Part shown: positions 1-13,500 of the stretch, one piece after another | Layout: every line of letters starts with the position of its first letter | Numbering within the stretch: position 1 is the first letter of the stretch | NCBI GenBank assembly: GCA_010645155.1 | Contig: CM021319.1 | Location: 4,718,218-4,782,217 of the forward strand | Reading direction: 5' to 3' | From: Tigriopus japonicus | Taxonomy: Eukaryota; Arthropoda; Copepoda; Harpacticoida; Harpacticidae | Length of the DNA: 64,000 nucleotides | The notes under the pieces: generated by a model | The model's database searches: none | What the model was told of the DNA's origin: nothing | What the model saw: only the letters and a program-made list of their open reading frames with translations | Program-made: the position numbers and the translations under genes

Positions 1-1
1 A

Positions 2-3000
2 CGCTCGCCATTGATATTGGCTGCATTCGGAGGATACATTGAAAGTATGCAATCGTTGCTAAAATGGGTAAGTCCAAACGGGGGAAATTTAATGACAAAA
101 GGAAAAAAAGAAGTAAATCTGAGGCTAGTTTTTCAGACGCTAAAGCTCGATCTCAAGATCGTATTTTCAAAGATCTTGAGATCGATCTTTGCGTCTAAAA
201 AACTAGCCTCTGATAGCGTCCACTTGAATCTAAGGTGTCAAGGATCGAGGAAAAAATAAGATCAAATTGCGTTCCGTAATATCGCTGATATATAAAAAGG
301 CCCCCTACACTAACAAACCCATTTGAGGGCAAGTGTCTGTCGACGAATTAAGGGCTTAGGCAATGGACTCCTGGCTCCAAGTGGCGAAGGAAATATTCTA
401 CGAAAAAATGGGCATAAATTCCAATGTCGAATCTCATCCGGATGATGCGTCAAGGTCAAAGCAATTCGTGGTCCCAGTTCAAGCCCAACTTGTGACCAGA
501 TGGGTGAACAATGATGATCCCGAACTCGGAATGATTGATCATCATGGAAGATCTCACTTGGGCCGCCAACGGCTCCAATCCCTCCTTCGCACTGTTGATG
601 AACGTCCTCGAAAGACGTTAACATGTTCGAAATCCCAATGAAACTACTATAACATGTGTCAATACTTAGAATCTCCTTTGAATAAACCATTAAGCAACCC
701 TAATAGTAGTACAGCCATAGACCACGTTTTTACTGGACTGAGCAGACACACGTTAGACCTATTTTCTTGCAAGAAAAAATGTAAGCCATTCAGTTTGTGC
801 CTGCTCCAACTCGGTTGTTACATTGAGCTGAAAATAAAAACGCGAATTTTTGGAGGTCTAAACCTTAATAAGAAAGATGCACGCAATATTTTGATTCAAA
901 TCAAAAGGGAGGAGACGTGGTGTTGTGGTTAGCGCAGTTTCCTGTAGTGAGAGAGGTCCCAGGTTCGATTCTCCTCCCCGACCTCTCTCAGGGAAACTTT
1001 TAGACGCTAATCCACACCCACAGACGGAGAACTAATCTGATACCGGACACGAGAGTGCCTATCGGAAATGATTTGGAAGATGTGATGGCTGGCTTCGCTG
1101 GCCGGGCGAGGCTCAAACCTCCGACCCTAGCACCCACAATAAAAAAAAATCCAAATGAATAATTATATTGCTCATGATCCGAGTTCGTCTTTCACGAAGA
1201 TCTTGGCGTAGTTGTTTCGAAGAACAAGTGAGACTTAAGCTGTATTCCATCCTGTCTGTATTTACCCGTTATTCATTAATTTATTGGTGGGCCAAGGACA
1301 TTGGGGACTGACCTAATTGAGGGGCAGTATCATAGCAAGGAGAAATACTGTACGGGTAGCGTTTAAAAGCTAGGGCTCGTTTTCTCTGCTTTTTGAAAAT
1401 CTCGTTTCATCAAGCTCGCCTTGACTATGATTGAGACGAGGTCAAGTTTGAACACATTCATGTGTGGTCAGCTTGTTGAAATCAAAACAAGGATTACAGA
1501 TCTCAGCTTACAACTGATCACCTCTAAAATTGTGTTAGCTGTTTGCGCTTGCCAATGATGAAGGTCAATCGATGGTTACAAAATACAAAAATCCCGACTA
1601 GATTGAGGCAAAACTCCTGATATCAGAGCTATCCTCAACTCAAATTTGTTGCTTCCATCTTCAAGTTGATTTCTTTTCATATTTCGAGACTTTTGGAGCT
1701 CAACTATGATACTAATATGTTCAAAAACAAAAAGTCAAGCTGAGTAATGATAAATTAAGGCTTAAGATTTAACAGCAGCACTCGCAAAGACGTCGTTTTC
1801 GTCGCCCCACAATTTCTTTGTGTGTGAGAAGTTTTAGAGATTTCCATCATACATTTTGTGACAACCAGTATTTAACTCGGAAAGATGAAAGAATTGATTT
1901 CCGTACGAAATTTCTCATGTTGCACTCAATCGAGGTTTCTAATTGCTACGCAGTTGGTTCGTCGAACCAAGAGTTAAGCAGCTCAGTCATGGAAAAATCG
2001 ATGATTAACTAACACCCTGTCGTTAGGCAACATTTTGGTTTGAATTCTCCTGTCTTTGACATGCACTTTTCTTTCAAGGGGGCCGATGTGAATTTGCGAG
2101 ACAACGAAGGCATGTGCGCCTTACATTGGGCCACTCGCAGAGGCCACTTGGATGCAGTCCGTCTTCTCCTAGCCTCGGGAGCCTTTCCCAACCATATTGC
2201 AACTCATCGCGATGAGGCCGAGGACTGCAATGCAATATCTCACGGCAAACACTCCCAAGAGCAAAAGGCAAGTTTTGTTGTCAGGAGATCCTCATGTTCT
2301 TCGTGTGGATCAAAGTCCCCGGAAAATTCGCATGATGAAGCGAAGACGAGCACTAGGTGTAGAGATAAAAAGCCATGCCTCTCTCTAAGTGGCCAATTGG
2401 AGCAGTTTACTCCCTTGGGTAAGCACTAATTGTGAGTAAGGACTGAAGTCTCGCACAATCATTATCTATTGATCACATTAGGTTCCATCTTTTAACTGGC
2501 ATGATAATGACAACATCTAGGTCTACTATTACAATAGAAGATGCGGAAAATCCTATATTTAGTAAAAAAAAGTCCCTTTCAGCCTATCATTGGGGAACAA
2601 ACCTTACTCTCCAAACAAATAATACTTATCTCAATTTTTAAGCGGACTTATTTTCTAAGCATTCCCGACGGAGAAAAAAGCATCGACAGTTCAAAGTTCG
2701 GCATTGACGAATTTCGTGCCCCATAGCACACTGAGAGTTAAAAGAGCACAATCATAGAATATGCCATCTAGCAATTTTTATGTGGTAACAGCCGTCAATT
2801 CCTTGAGATGCATGTATTTGCAGATAGAAGTGATCGTCCAACAGTTTTGGGCCTGAAGTGCCCAAAACTGAGTACCCACTTGGGCTTCAAGTGGCTCAAA
2901 TTTTGATTGGGAAGTGCTAATGGACGTGCAATACTTTCTAATTGAAATAACAGGCAAATATCCTGTAAGATTGGAGGAAAAAACTTTGATGAATGAAAAT

Positions 3001-6000
3001 AATTTGTGCTATGAACTATGACAAGTTTCAGCTAAAACCATTTTAAAGTTCCTCCATCAACATTTTAGGCACTTAAGTTTGTCCAAATCTAATGCATGAT
3101 AGTTGATCTTTACAAATTCATACATCTCATGGGATTGGCGAACTGTTGCTTCATGAAAGGCACTTGACGGCGCACTTTATGATTGAACTCTTTCCTTATT
3201 ACAGGACACAAGTCTCCCTCATATTTTGCAGATTCGGCCATCATGGGCGAGTTCAAAGAGATCATGGCCTGCCTCCTAGCGTACAAAGGTCTCACTTTGG
3301 TCCGCATTCAAAACATTGCGGCAACTCGCCTTCAAGCCTTCTTCCGAGGAGCAAGGATTCGAAAATGTTTTAACAGTCACAAATCTCTATTGCTGAAGTA
3401 AGTGAAAGCTCAACGTGCCCTGGATGAACCTTTCTTTTCCTCTCACTCTTTTTGGAGCCTTGGCTCATCATTCACAACTAGGTCGAATGGCTCGAAGTAT
3501 GCATTTCTTTGCCAAGACCTTGGATGACACGGTGGGTTCATCTTCAAAATGGTCTTGCAGCAATTTCTGAGGCAGATTTTCAAAAAAACGATTTCTAAAG
3601 CAACGGCTAGTGTTTCACTTTCGAACCTGGCACAGTGGGATGCGATTTTGAAGTAAATCATGTAAAATGCTAGATATAACAATAACCGTTCAATAGTATT
3701 TATCATTCAGATCGGAAAAGTCAAAACACCGAATAAATAAGAATGATTATTCCTGCTGTGGCATCCAAAATGGCACAAAGTTGAGGTGGGTAGATTGATA
3801 GAGAAATGGTTTAAATGGAGTATACTACTTTTAATTGATTGAAAGTTGAAACAGAGGTTAACTTGAACGTAAAACTTACATTTTCAATGTTTTATTTTTG
3901 CGCAAAATGTAAATACTACGTCGTTGTTGTCCATGTGTGTGGACTGTGGATGACTGCAAAAGTTATACTTTTGATCTCTAAATAACAAGGCAGGTTCTTT
4001 AGTAGTTTCTGAAATCTAAACAACCGTCCAAGCAGATTGCTTCAAAATGATATTAAATAGCAGCCAAGTGTAGCATGTGTTTTCACTTGAGGAAGTCTGC
4101 ACACCTTAAGCGAAATGCATCTCACACACAGACGGTGCACAATCCCAATCTTAAGAAAAGCGTTCGAGGTTTCTTCAAGTATTTATTTATTCATGGCCGT
4201 TCGTCTCTAAACATTTTCAAGTTGCCCTCGGGAAAGGATATCTTTACCAAGAGAGATAAAAGTTAAGCTCATTTGGGCTTTGGCTATTGGGCGTTTGATC
4301 CGATTGCTTCAACTTTGTTGTACCTGTCTTGCTAGCAATTGAATTAAAAAAGGGGCAGGGTAAATTATCAAAACTTTTTGACAGAAAAGTTTCTGTCAAA
4401 TTTCTTTTGGTGAAAACAGCATTGAGTCGCCGCAAACATATCTCTGAAATTGTTCTCCAACGGTCATTGCAGGCATGAGCAATTGCGAGCCCAGAAACGA
4501 GGTGGTCGTTTCTCGCGAAGAGCACTCACTTTGCCACCATCAAGACCCAAGGAGGGTTTCAGGATGGAGGAGGATTCATCGGGAGCAACGAACTGTTCTC
4601 TGTCCTCGTCTCCAGTCGGGACCCCAAGAGGACGAGGCCAAGCTAATCAAAATCAAAGTCTCGAGAGGAAACTTTGTGACAATGATAACCAGGAGTATGT
4701 TCTAACTGCAAGTTGTCAAAAACGGTAATCATGTCGTCCAATGGGATGGACAGGATAGCACCACCAACGGGTTTAGTCAATTAACTGCCGGGCCCCAAGA
4801 ACTTAGACGGCGGGTGTGTTTAAGAGACATATTGCCAAATTCTCATTTCCCCAGGGATTGTGCCTTCTCTAAATTCTAGTACAAACATGACTTCTTTTCT
4901 TTTGAGCTGAACGCATTGCTTATCCAAGAGTAACCAAACCGTAGGCTGACATTCTAGAAATTTAGTTCTTTGGAGGGAGATTGTCTTCGATTGAATGAAA
5001 TCAACTAAAGTGTCAGTTTACATTTCTATATTTCGTTGCGCTTAACAACTTTTTCTTGCTTTCTTGTATAAAATTGTGCCCAGAAAGGAAAGTTTCCTAT
5101 GTCTTTTCTTTGTCAGGATGTCGGAACAAGACTCCAAGCTGCTTGATATTGGAGGCACATTCTTGAGCCACGTGGTTGAGGTGACAGGCAAGTCGGCGTA
5201 TGTCAGGCGGGTCCCTCAAGGTCAAGATCCACCTTTTCAGCCCACATCTGTGCCAAAAGCAGATTGCTCGGAAGACGTCACCAAAACGGTGAGAATAAAT
5301 TGGACCGTCTTGTTATATATTTGTCGTGACCTGTCGCCATTTCGAACATTTTTACTCCTTACTCTGTTGGGGTCTAGACCATTCGAAAAAGTAATAGCAA
5401 TTCTTTTCCGGTCTTGATGGATGAGGTTAGTGGATCCAACTTGGGTAAAATGGACTTTACTCACGATAGTACGAAGCAGTCAAAAACCTTGAAAGCTCGC
5501 AAATCTTTTATCAAATGATGGATCAGTGTTACTAAAACACTAGGCATAACGATTTTACGACTTTATTCAAAAAGTCAATGGGACTTGACTTCTTGCTTGG
5601 TTGGGGGTGATGGTATTGAGAATGTCTTTTTCAGTTCGAATTGAGCTTAAGAGAGATGTGGAAACAGATGACGTCAGAAATAGAAGTGCAGTAGTTTAAG
5701 GAGGGAGCACTAGCTAGCTCAAGGCACAAGGACTGTTGTCCCACTGGATCCAATATAATTCCGTGCAAAAGCAAAAGCCGTTATGTTTTTCCAACAGACT
5801 TTCATACGTTTTTTAAGCCTTGAATCTATCTAGCGAGCTCAAAAATCGTTCTCAATTCCAAGAACCCAATCCCCAACCGCGTGTGATTCTCAATCATTCA
5901 ATCAAGGCTGATTTCTACGAGGGAATCCAGTCCTTACTCAATTTCCCAAAATATGGGTTCAAATGCTGAGGGCCTTACGATTGGGAGCTTCTCGAGCTGT

Positions 6001-6308
6001 TTCTTGAAAATGATTGAAGTGTACTCTTTTTTCCGCTTTCATTTACAAGAAGGTTATACTACTTCTTCCCAAGACGGATCTTGTTCCAGACTCGTTCCAC
6101 ATCAACTAGTGGATCCAATTCCTCGGGCTCGCCTCGTGGCGGGGACGGCAGGGCACGGACAGAAGCCCATGTGGCACATCACTTACGAGGTTTATCGCTT
6201 TCATCAGTTACTGGGAAGAAAATTGATCTGCAAACCACTAGAAGTCACTCTATGGATGTGGTGAGCGTGTCCAAAAAGGATCAGAAATACTCGTACAACA
6301 TGCCCTGA
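2..6308 (+). CDS. INVS: Inversin (ankyrin-repeat/IQ ciliary protein), 3' part
   Basis: Inversin (nephrocystin-2) organises the proximal cilium compartment and modulates Wnt signalling. The visible exons are 2-67, 2079-2418, 3232-3397, 4473-4694, 5117-5288 and 6090-6308, and the phases agree at every junction (0,1,2,2,0). The first exon and the start of the second encode the last ankyrin repeats (GGYIESMQ, then GADVNLRDNEG and ALHWATRRGHLDAVRLLL and GAFPNH). The second junction rebuilds TPLD, followed by IQNIAATRLQAFFRGARIRK, an IQ motif in the position known from vertebrate inversin, and then KHEQLR. The tail is Ser/Gly-rich and low in similarity. Most of the N-terminal ankyrin array lies left of the window. 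A donor at 6261 (gtgagc) could instead splice the last exon onward, so the stop at 6306-6308 is the weakest call. Family identity is secure from the ankyrin-IQ linker, which is specific to inversin. Confidence 0.88.
121..210. repeat. Near-perfect 40-nt hairpin in INVS intron
   Basis: Two arms of about 40 nt (121-160 and 171-210) are reverse complements with only a few mismatches and one bulge, separated by a loop of about 10 nt. It lies in the intron after the first visible INVS exon. It could be the remnant of a tiny foldback element or a hairpin RNA precursor. The sequence alone does not decide. Confidence 0.75.
910..1140. repeat. tRNA-derived SINE-like sequence
   Basis: On the + strand a tRNA-like head is visible: an A-box-like stretch (TGGTGTTGTGGTTAGCGC) from about 919 and a B box (GGTTCGATTCTCC) at 962-974, spaced as in a Pol III promoter. 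The cloverleaf is too degenerate for a working tRNA. About 130 bp downstream a B-box-like sequence in the opposite orientation (within GGCTCAAACCTCC, about 1110-1122) suggests a second relic. It lies in an INVS intron. Confidence 0.45.
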
Positions 6309-8244
6309 GGTCGGCAAATTGTTTCCACTGCTTCTCCAGCCTCTGAATCTTGAAGTCGCTCACTGTCAAAGGGTGCCAAAAGGGGTGCCAAAAGGGTGCC
6401 ATGGGTGCCAAAATATTACAAAAGAGCCCCTCTGAGGCTTCTAATTGCTATTTCTTTCAATGTTTGAAACAAAATATACATACCGTAAAAAACGTTTTGC
6501 GTCAAATTTGATGAGCTTCAGCATGAGTCAGGATAGGATTGGTTGTAATCAAATCAACATTGAGGGTATGCCAAAAACTGAGGAAATGGACTATTCAAGA
6601 AAAACATTACCTACTAAAAATCACTAAAATTGAATCACGACTCGCTTTGAGTTGGTGATGCGTTACGGACGCACAATAAATTGCTTCAATCGTGAATGTA
6701 CGGAATGAACATATTCGTGCCTATTTTCTTTCGCCCATTAAATCTGGGCGGATTTTAGGCTCATGGGTGCATCGCCAACAAAGGCTTTCATTCACAGTTT
6801 GGCATTGGTCGTGTTTTCTGGGCGAGCCATTTGCGACACAAAAACTGATGCACAAGTTTCCTCATCTAACAGTTTTATATGCATAGTACTATTACATAGG
6901 AGGTCTTTGCACCGAACCCAAAGCTCGTGTGTTCCCACTTGGCCCATGAAAAAATGTTCATCAAAATGAGATGGAAAAGAACAAACACCGTTTTTTGGTT
7001 GAAGCACCCCTGTTATTATATTTTGATAGAAATCTTGTCAGAAAATGGTAATTCAATTTCCTATATTTGGCGAACAAACAGTCTTGTTTCTTTGCATGAT
7101 CGTTCATTTCTTAAAACATGAGTAACCAAGTTGCAACCAAAAATCGATCTTAGACGGCCGTGAAATTGAATTGAACCTTGAGCGCAACTTGGAAGTAGAG
7201 GTCTCAAGAGCGAAGAGTAGCTAAAACATTCGGTTCCAAGGAGAAATGCTCAGTCAGTGTAACGAATACCAAGAGGCGGCTCCCGACTTTAGATTCACTC
7301 CTTCATATTAATCTGTAGAACGCAGGTGACGGATTCAAAGTTTTAAACAGATGCTAGTATTTTTTTATCATAAATTGACCCCCCCCCCCTCTCTCTCAAA
7401 GATGTCGGCAAAAAATGGTGTTAAACATGAATGCTTTAGATCTAAAAAGAATATTGTTTTTGCTTTGTTTCTTCCTTCTTTTGCAATCTTAAGACTTTCT
7501 GGATATCTTCCTATGAAAAATTACGTGCTACCTTGTTTTCACTAAGTATCATGTCTCCCTTTGCTCTATTGTTGTCGAAAAACAGAAGAGTCCTCTTTGT
7601 TTCGCATTTGATGTTCACCAGACTTTCTTCAATTGTCCGATTAACTAATCTGATTTTTTTTTTACTGAACCTCCATAAAACGTATTATTCCAAATGTAAT
7701 TTCCAAGACATACCATGTAAATACACTAGAGTCAAATTTGTCTTGAACACTTTTTGTTGTTTATTTTTAGCAATGGGTGCCATTTTCTAATGAAGCATCA
7801 ATGCAGTGGAAAAAGCTCTACATTTTAACTTGATTCTTACGTTGAAATCTGCATCAAATTATTTTCAGTCAATTTCTGCTTTTCGTTAATTTTTAGGAAA
7901 ACTTTTCAAAGCCTTCAAATTTTCATCTGTTGGATACCTTCTCTAAAATGCTTTAAGTACAATACGTAGGTAAGATTTTTCGCTATGCTTATAACTCGGA
8001 CTGAGAGTTCTGCACCCCCTTAAAAAGTTTGAAATGCATCGAACACCTCAAGCGCGTTTTTATATTGCATCGCCAACGTTTCTCATAGCAACCAACTCTA
8101 CAAATTCCAAGTCAAGATTCCCTTGATCTGTATACTGAAACGGAACGCAGTGAAATGGAATTCAATTGTTCTTCCTCTTAAAATAATGTACGCATACACA
8201 TTTATTGAACTAAATTCAATAACGAATTGTGGGTGGCCCATACT
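6309..8244. other. Intergenic, convergent 3' flanks
   Basis: No coding exon is supported here. An AATAAA at about 6676 (+) could serve INVS. A C-run followed by CT repeats sits at about 7380-7398. The rest is AT-rich unique sequence with only short, non-conserved open frames. Confidence 0.6.
6371..6413. repeat. Short tandem repeat, GGGTGCCAAAA units
   Basis: Four consecutive imperfect copies of an 10-12 bp unit (GGGTGCCAAAA) lie just downstream of the INVS stop codon, probably in its 3' UTR. Confidence 0.8.
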
Positions 8245-10592
8245 TTAAACCAACGTTAGTTCCCTCTTGTTCCCGGGACTGATCTCTTCCACCGTAGGAA
8301 GACCCGCTCTGTCCCGGGTCCCAAAGGGGCCATTCGTGCCCGGTAGAGTGCGAGGTGTGGCCTCACTAACTTGGGTACCCCCTTCATTGACGTGACCATT
8401 ACTTTGAATGGCTTCTTGTGGGTCGTATTGGTGGACGGAGGAAACGGCAGCATCCGGAATGAGGGCAGCGGCCGCGCTCGTGGTGAGCACCAAACCATCA
8501 GCTATGACAGCCGCTTCAGCCTTCTTATCCTCGTGAATTTCTTCCAGGAGATCATTGATCAAGAGCCACCAATAGAGGAACAACAAGCCCAAACTGGCAG
8601 GAACTAGACTCAGTAATTTGAACCAGCCTAAGGACGAGAAGAAGATCGAGTACTTGAGTTGACTGACTATTGTACGAGTGCATTGGAGAGGGTGCTATTT
8701 TGGGGATTTTGGAGAATGAATGTAGACACGCAATTCTTGTTGGTTCGAGCTAAAACCGAGAGAATTGTGAGTTGGCTTTAATTACTTCGCAGTATTGCGC
8801 ATATCTTCTAACTTATTTTCATTGGCAGGACTATGCGTATGTTTGGCTTCGAAGTACTGGCAGGCTTTCTTATCGAAGGCTGTTTACTACGCAACTCTGA
8901 AGTAGATTGTTACCCGCCATTTTTTATCATTTCAACTAACTTAAAGTATCTCCAACTTCTTTTAGTTTGCGAAGCTGATCCCCAAGTTTCTAGAAATCTA
9001 TGCAAACTTGAAACAAAAAATGTGCATTTCTTAAATTGACTATAAAGGCAATGATAGTTAGTACTATGGCTAAAGGAAATTGTCAGATACCAAGCATTTG
9101 CCTAATTTGTGTGTCCTCGACGTCCCATGAAGTGTACAATTGGTGAAACCGTGGACCTTGGGATAGTGGAAAACTTTACCCGCTACAAATGGATAATTAC
9201 ATCACTTGAAAGATAAGAACGTGTGTGCTTCTTGACATTCTCATGCTCGCTCACCTCTGTTGCATATCAGGAACCACACAGTCGACATGATAAGGAACAA
9301 GATCGTGATCCCCGAGATGAGAAGCCATGGAACAAGGCTTCGCCTCCGAAAGTGCCAGATCCCATTCCAGAGACTAATTGAGCTCCACAGAAAGACGATC
9401 GAGACCACAAAGCCACACCAAAGCATCTGGCTATTGACGAAGAAGTAGGTCGAGACCGGTCCCAAATTGGCATCGAAGCGACTCGAACCTTGCAGTCCAT
9501 ATCCCAATAAGTAGATGAAGGTGGTGTACGCTGAGCAATTGGCGTTTTTAGGCGAGTCAGAGCGGGCTACTTTGACAAGGGTGTCTTGAATACTGGTTTG
9601 CACACTCAGTCTGGGCGCTGGATATGGCTTTTGAATGATACTTGGACGGTCCCTTAGCTCACTTCGATTTGGAAGCGAGTGAACATAAATGTCGGAGGAA
9701 TTTTCAGGAAAGGCCGGTACTGGTGACCCCGATGTATTGGTGGTGATCTGGAACGATAATTCATTTCCGAATATGGCCAGGCATGGAACAATTCCTCTAA
9801 TTAGGCTCTGTGTGTGGTTATGCTTGTTGAACAAATCTACGTGCGCTCGACCCCCTTTGATACTTCCAAAAAAACGCCAGGAACATGTTGTCTCAAGACA
9901 AACATGTCAACAAATGAGGACGTCAACTCTAACCGCCTCCTCCAGCCTTTCTTTCTCAGATTTCTCTAGCAATAACGTGAACGGAGGAAGGTCACCTTAA
10001 CCAATAGGAGACTAGCATTTTAACAACTCAAAATGATGGTTTTCTCGAACTCCAGCACTGCTTTAAAGAAGAAAGTAGATCCTAAAAAATGGGTTCCTAA
10101 TTTCCGTGAGGATCAGGAGTCTAACAACAATAAATCACTACTTACGTTTGGAACAAAGCCTGTGCATCCAGGAGGTAACGAGCCCAGCTCTATGAGTACT
10201 GCATTTCGCAACAGCAATGTGGACGTGGACACTAATCCCACAACGCTTAATATCACGCCGATTGCGGCCACTATCAACCCATGGGGTCGCATTGGAAACA
10301 AGTGAATACAATCAAATGTTCCATCCTGACCAGAACTGGCTTGTTGCATCAAGGCCAACTCTTCCAGGTCATCACTGGGCAGTCTGGATGTCCGTCGACT
10401 GGACGGTCTCCGTCTGGACAGCCTTCGAGATGTGTATCTTTTCGTACTTCGATGCCGACGGAGATTGGCCATTGATGTGCGCCTTTGTTGGTGATGCTGA
10501 TGTTGTTGTTGGTGAAGCTGGACCGATCCCGTGGAAGAAATGGGAGGATGTTGGTTTTGTTTGTGGAGCAATGGAACTTGCGACGAACTCAT
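8245..10592 (-). CDS. Unidentified four-transmembrane protein
   Basis: Three exons on the minus strand: 10592-10146, 9807-9255 and 8666-8245 (phases 0 and 1), giving 473 residues. I do not recognise the family. Visible features: a cytosolic-looking N-terminus rich in Gln/His then Arg (residues 28-70), TM1 at about 104-128, a loop of about 150 residues with several N-glycosylation sequons (NTS, NSS, NRS, NCS), TM2 at about 277-297, an Arg-rich turn, TM3 at about 306-330, TM4 at about 345-370 and a hydrophilic C-terminal tail rich in Ala, Gly and Pro. Exon 1 ends at a strong GTAAGT donor. The exon 2 acceptor (CACACACAG) has a poor pyrimidine tract, so that boundary is tentative. The topology resembles tetraspan or claudin-like arthropod proteins, but no signature motif (CCG, W-GLW-C-C) is visible. 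Confidence 0.7.
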
Positions 10593-13500
10593 GGCTTCCT
10601 TTCACAGAGAGGCACTGCCAAGGTTGGGATTGGGGAATGAATGGCGTGACCAAGTTATTGGTTTTATCGGTTCATCCAAAGATTTGTTGATCATGAACCA
10701 GATTGGCTGAGAAAACGGTGGAACTCTTCCTCAAGTGGAGTTAGAAAATCAATCTCTTGGATAGGCAGTTGAGAGTTGGAGACGTCATCAGCTTCAAGAG
10801 AAGATAGAGAGAAAACCACGTTAATAAGGAGTTTCATAATTGAAAGGCCGTCAAAAAAATGTCTCCCGTTCACTTTATAATGACAGGTAATTGAAAACAA
10901 GTTGACACTTGAGAGAGAAATATTTTATTCCTCTACTTTGAGTTCTAAGTGGACCTTGAAAGTTGACGGGATGCCATTTGCTGAGCTCATTTTCTTCAAG
11001 ACAAGGAGGCTAGCAATCACGTGCGAAGATTTCTGGCGAGGCATCGCGTTCATCGTGCTTGCAGGCCTCATTAATCGCCTCACTGTCTTACACGAAGGCG
11101 TGGATGTCCATGAAGTCTCGTTCCAAACGAATCAAGCGTCGAAAAGCAATATGGTGACGCGATAGTTGATAGTAATGACAAATATTTACGTTCTGAAATC
11201 GGAACCTGAGCTTTTGAAGCGCGTCCGAAACCAAATCGTGTTCCAATGTCGAGATCGAGGCTCAATCATAATAACACGGTTTCACCCAAGTCCTTTGTTC
11301 GTCCAAGGCCAATTGCCCCTTGACCAAGTTTGCAATGCATTTTCGTGTTCAAACCGATGCATTGTTAACTTTCGTGATGCCATCATATTGATTGCTATTT
11401 TCCCTATCAACAAAGGACCACTTGACCTTGAAATGACTACTCGAAAAGAAAAAGGACTGCCTGACTTTGACCTCGGTGAATGTATGTTAAAGATTGATTT
11501 CTTGTCTTGCCATGACCAAGGCCAGTCAGACTAGTTTTAAGGTTACAATTACTGAACACGCCTCCAGTCAGAAACCAGATACTGGAAAAGTTTAGAATGG
11601 TCTAACAGCCGTTGAGAACAGATGTTCCAAATAGTTTTTCCTTCAAAAAAAGAATTTTGGTCCTCCTGAATTCTCGTTTTCGGTCTTTGGCCCAATCTTT
11701 TAGATTTAGTTCGTTGTTTCTGCCGAAATTGATTTATCGTAACAATGGGCTCGCTTCCTTTCGGTGATGAAACGAGAACAATTCAGTAGTAACCAGCTGC
11801 CGGTTTTGATGACAGACCGAAAGGCCCTTAGGTCTATAAATACCAATTTTGGGACAGATTTCAAAAACGTATTGGACCCAACGGTGATCGAACCTCCTAT
11901 ACCAATCCCATCAAGACACGGCAAAGTGATTTTAATGGAGCCCGAGGCTGAAGAGGTTTCAAAGGTGGGCCAACTCGAGGGATTGTTTCTCAAGGCCGAG
12001 GCTATCCAAGTGGTGCCTTAACCACAAGAAGAAATGCATTTTCCTTTAGACGAACTAAACAACGACGGTTTGGTTTTCGTAATTCAAGTTCATACCAAAG
12101 CTGCATTTCAGTGAAATATTCTATTTCAGTTTGGCTTTGTCGTCGCGTTTTTTCTATTTTGAAAAGCATCCGTTTTTTTATAGCGCCTGAATACACATGG
12201 AGCGTTGGTATTTCACACGAGCTGTAAAAAAATATTAAACAATGTGTTTCTTTCTTGATTGAAAAGGTGTCTTCCTTTGAGCCGAATTGGCTGGTCTTTT
12301 GCATAATTTTATACAGGCAGGGGGTCATCAGCCAAGGAAATTTTCTTTGCATCCTTTTTATGTTACCTCAGTTCCGTTTTTTGCTCTCAAGTGTACTTTT
12401 CCAACACCGTGAGCATCCTGAATAAGACCTAGTTCTCACATTTTAGGAGCCTTCATTCGACTTGAATCTCGAAAATATCGTCTGCTACACATATTGAAGC
12501 GAAAAGAAAACACCGTTTGCTGCGTTCAAGTTGTAATTGATGGCCACAAAAGTAGTCCCATTTTTACGTCGGTCTTCACAACGAAAATGAAACGAACATT
12601 TATTTTACCAGAAGAAGACGAGTGCAAACTCTGAAACCTTTTTCTTTTGAAACTTTCAAATACCTATTCCTACACATCACTTCATCATTTGAAGATTGAT
12701 TATGTTGTTTTGGTATCCTCCATTACGTGTTTCTGAGCTTAGTTTCGTAATCTGAAAATTCATTTTCAGCATATCATATTTTTCATAGAATGTAAAAGTG
12801 TAATCCATTCCCTATATAACACTTCGATCAAGACAAACTAGTGTCTTTTTCATTCACAGAAAGTTGTTCTATCAGAGTAATATATATGGTAATTATCATA
12901 AAGGTACTTTGTACAGTACAGCCTCGAGCCTTCTTTTTCAATCTTTACCTTTTGACAGATAAACAGATGCCCAATGCTTTAATGGGCATGTATTCTTGAG
13001 TCGACCCAGAATGCCAAGTTTGTTATATGGTATGCATTATTAACTCGCTTACTTTATGGCCAAAACCAGAGACACCATCATATTGACCTACTGAATGTAT
13101 CTTTGCGAATGAGTGGTTTTTGAGATTAACAGTGACCATATCCTGGTCATATTTTATATATATCCTGGTTATATCTTATTAACTCGCTTACTTTATGGTC
13201 AAAATCAGAATTCATATTGACCTACTGAATGTGTCTCTTTGCGAATGGGTGGTTTTTGATATTAATAATGACCATATCCTGAACCTGCCAAAATAACAAT
13301 TAATGGTGGAAACAACCTAGAAAAATATTTCTTGCTCACACCTAATCGATTTTCAAAATCAAATCGACCCTGCCACAAGATGAGCAAGGAGCATATGTTG
13401 GGAAATGCAAGCTTTGAAATGGAAGGTGAACTTCGCAAATGAACTCATTTGCAATCTCTTGATGTTTTTAAAAGTCCTGTGAATCATTTTTAAACCAGCT

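Noticed and set aside
2261..2275. GC-type donor (AAAG|GCAAGT) inside INVS exon 2
   Set aside because: Using it breaks phase with the next exon, while the GT donor at 2419 rebuilds the conserved TPLD motif.
2840..2870. 10-bp stem hairpin (CAGTTTTGGG and complement)
   Set aside because: Short stem expected by chance in AT-rich intronic DNA.
11764..12021. 85-residue + strand frame
   Set aside because: No homology recognised, no splice partners, and a length common by chance in 6 kb.
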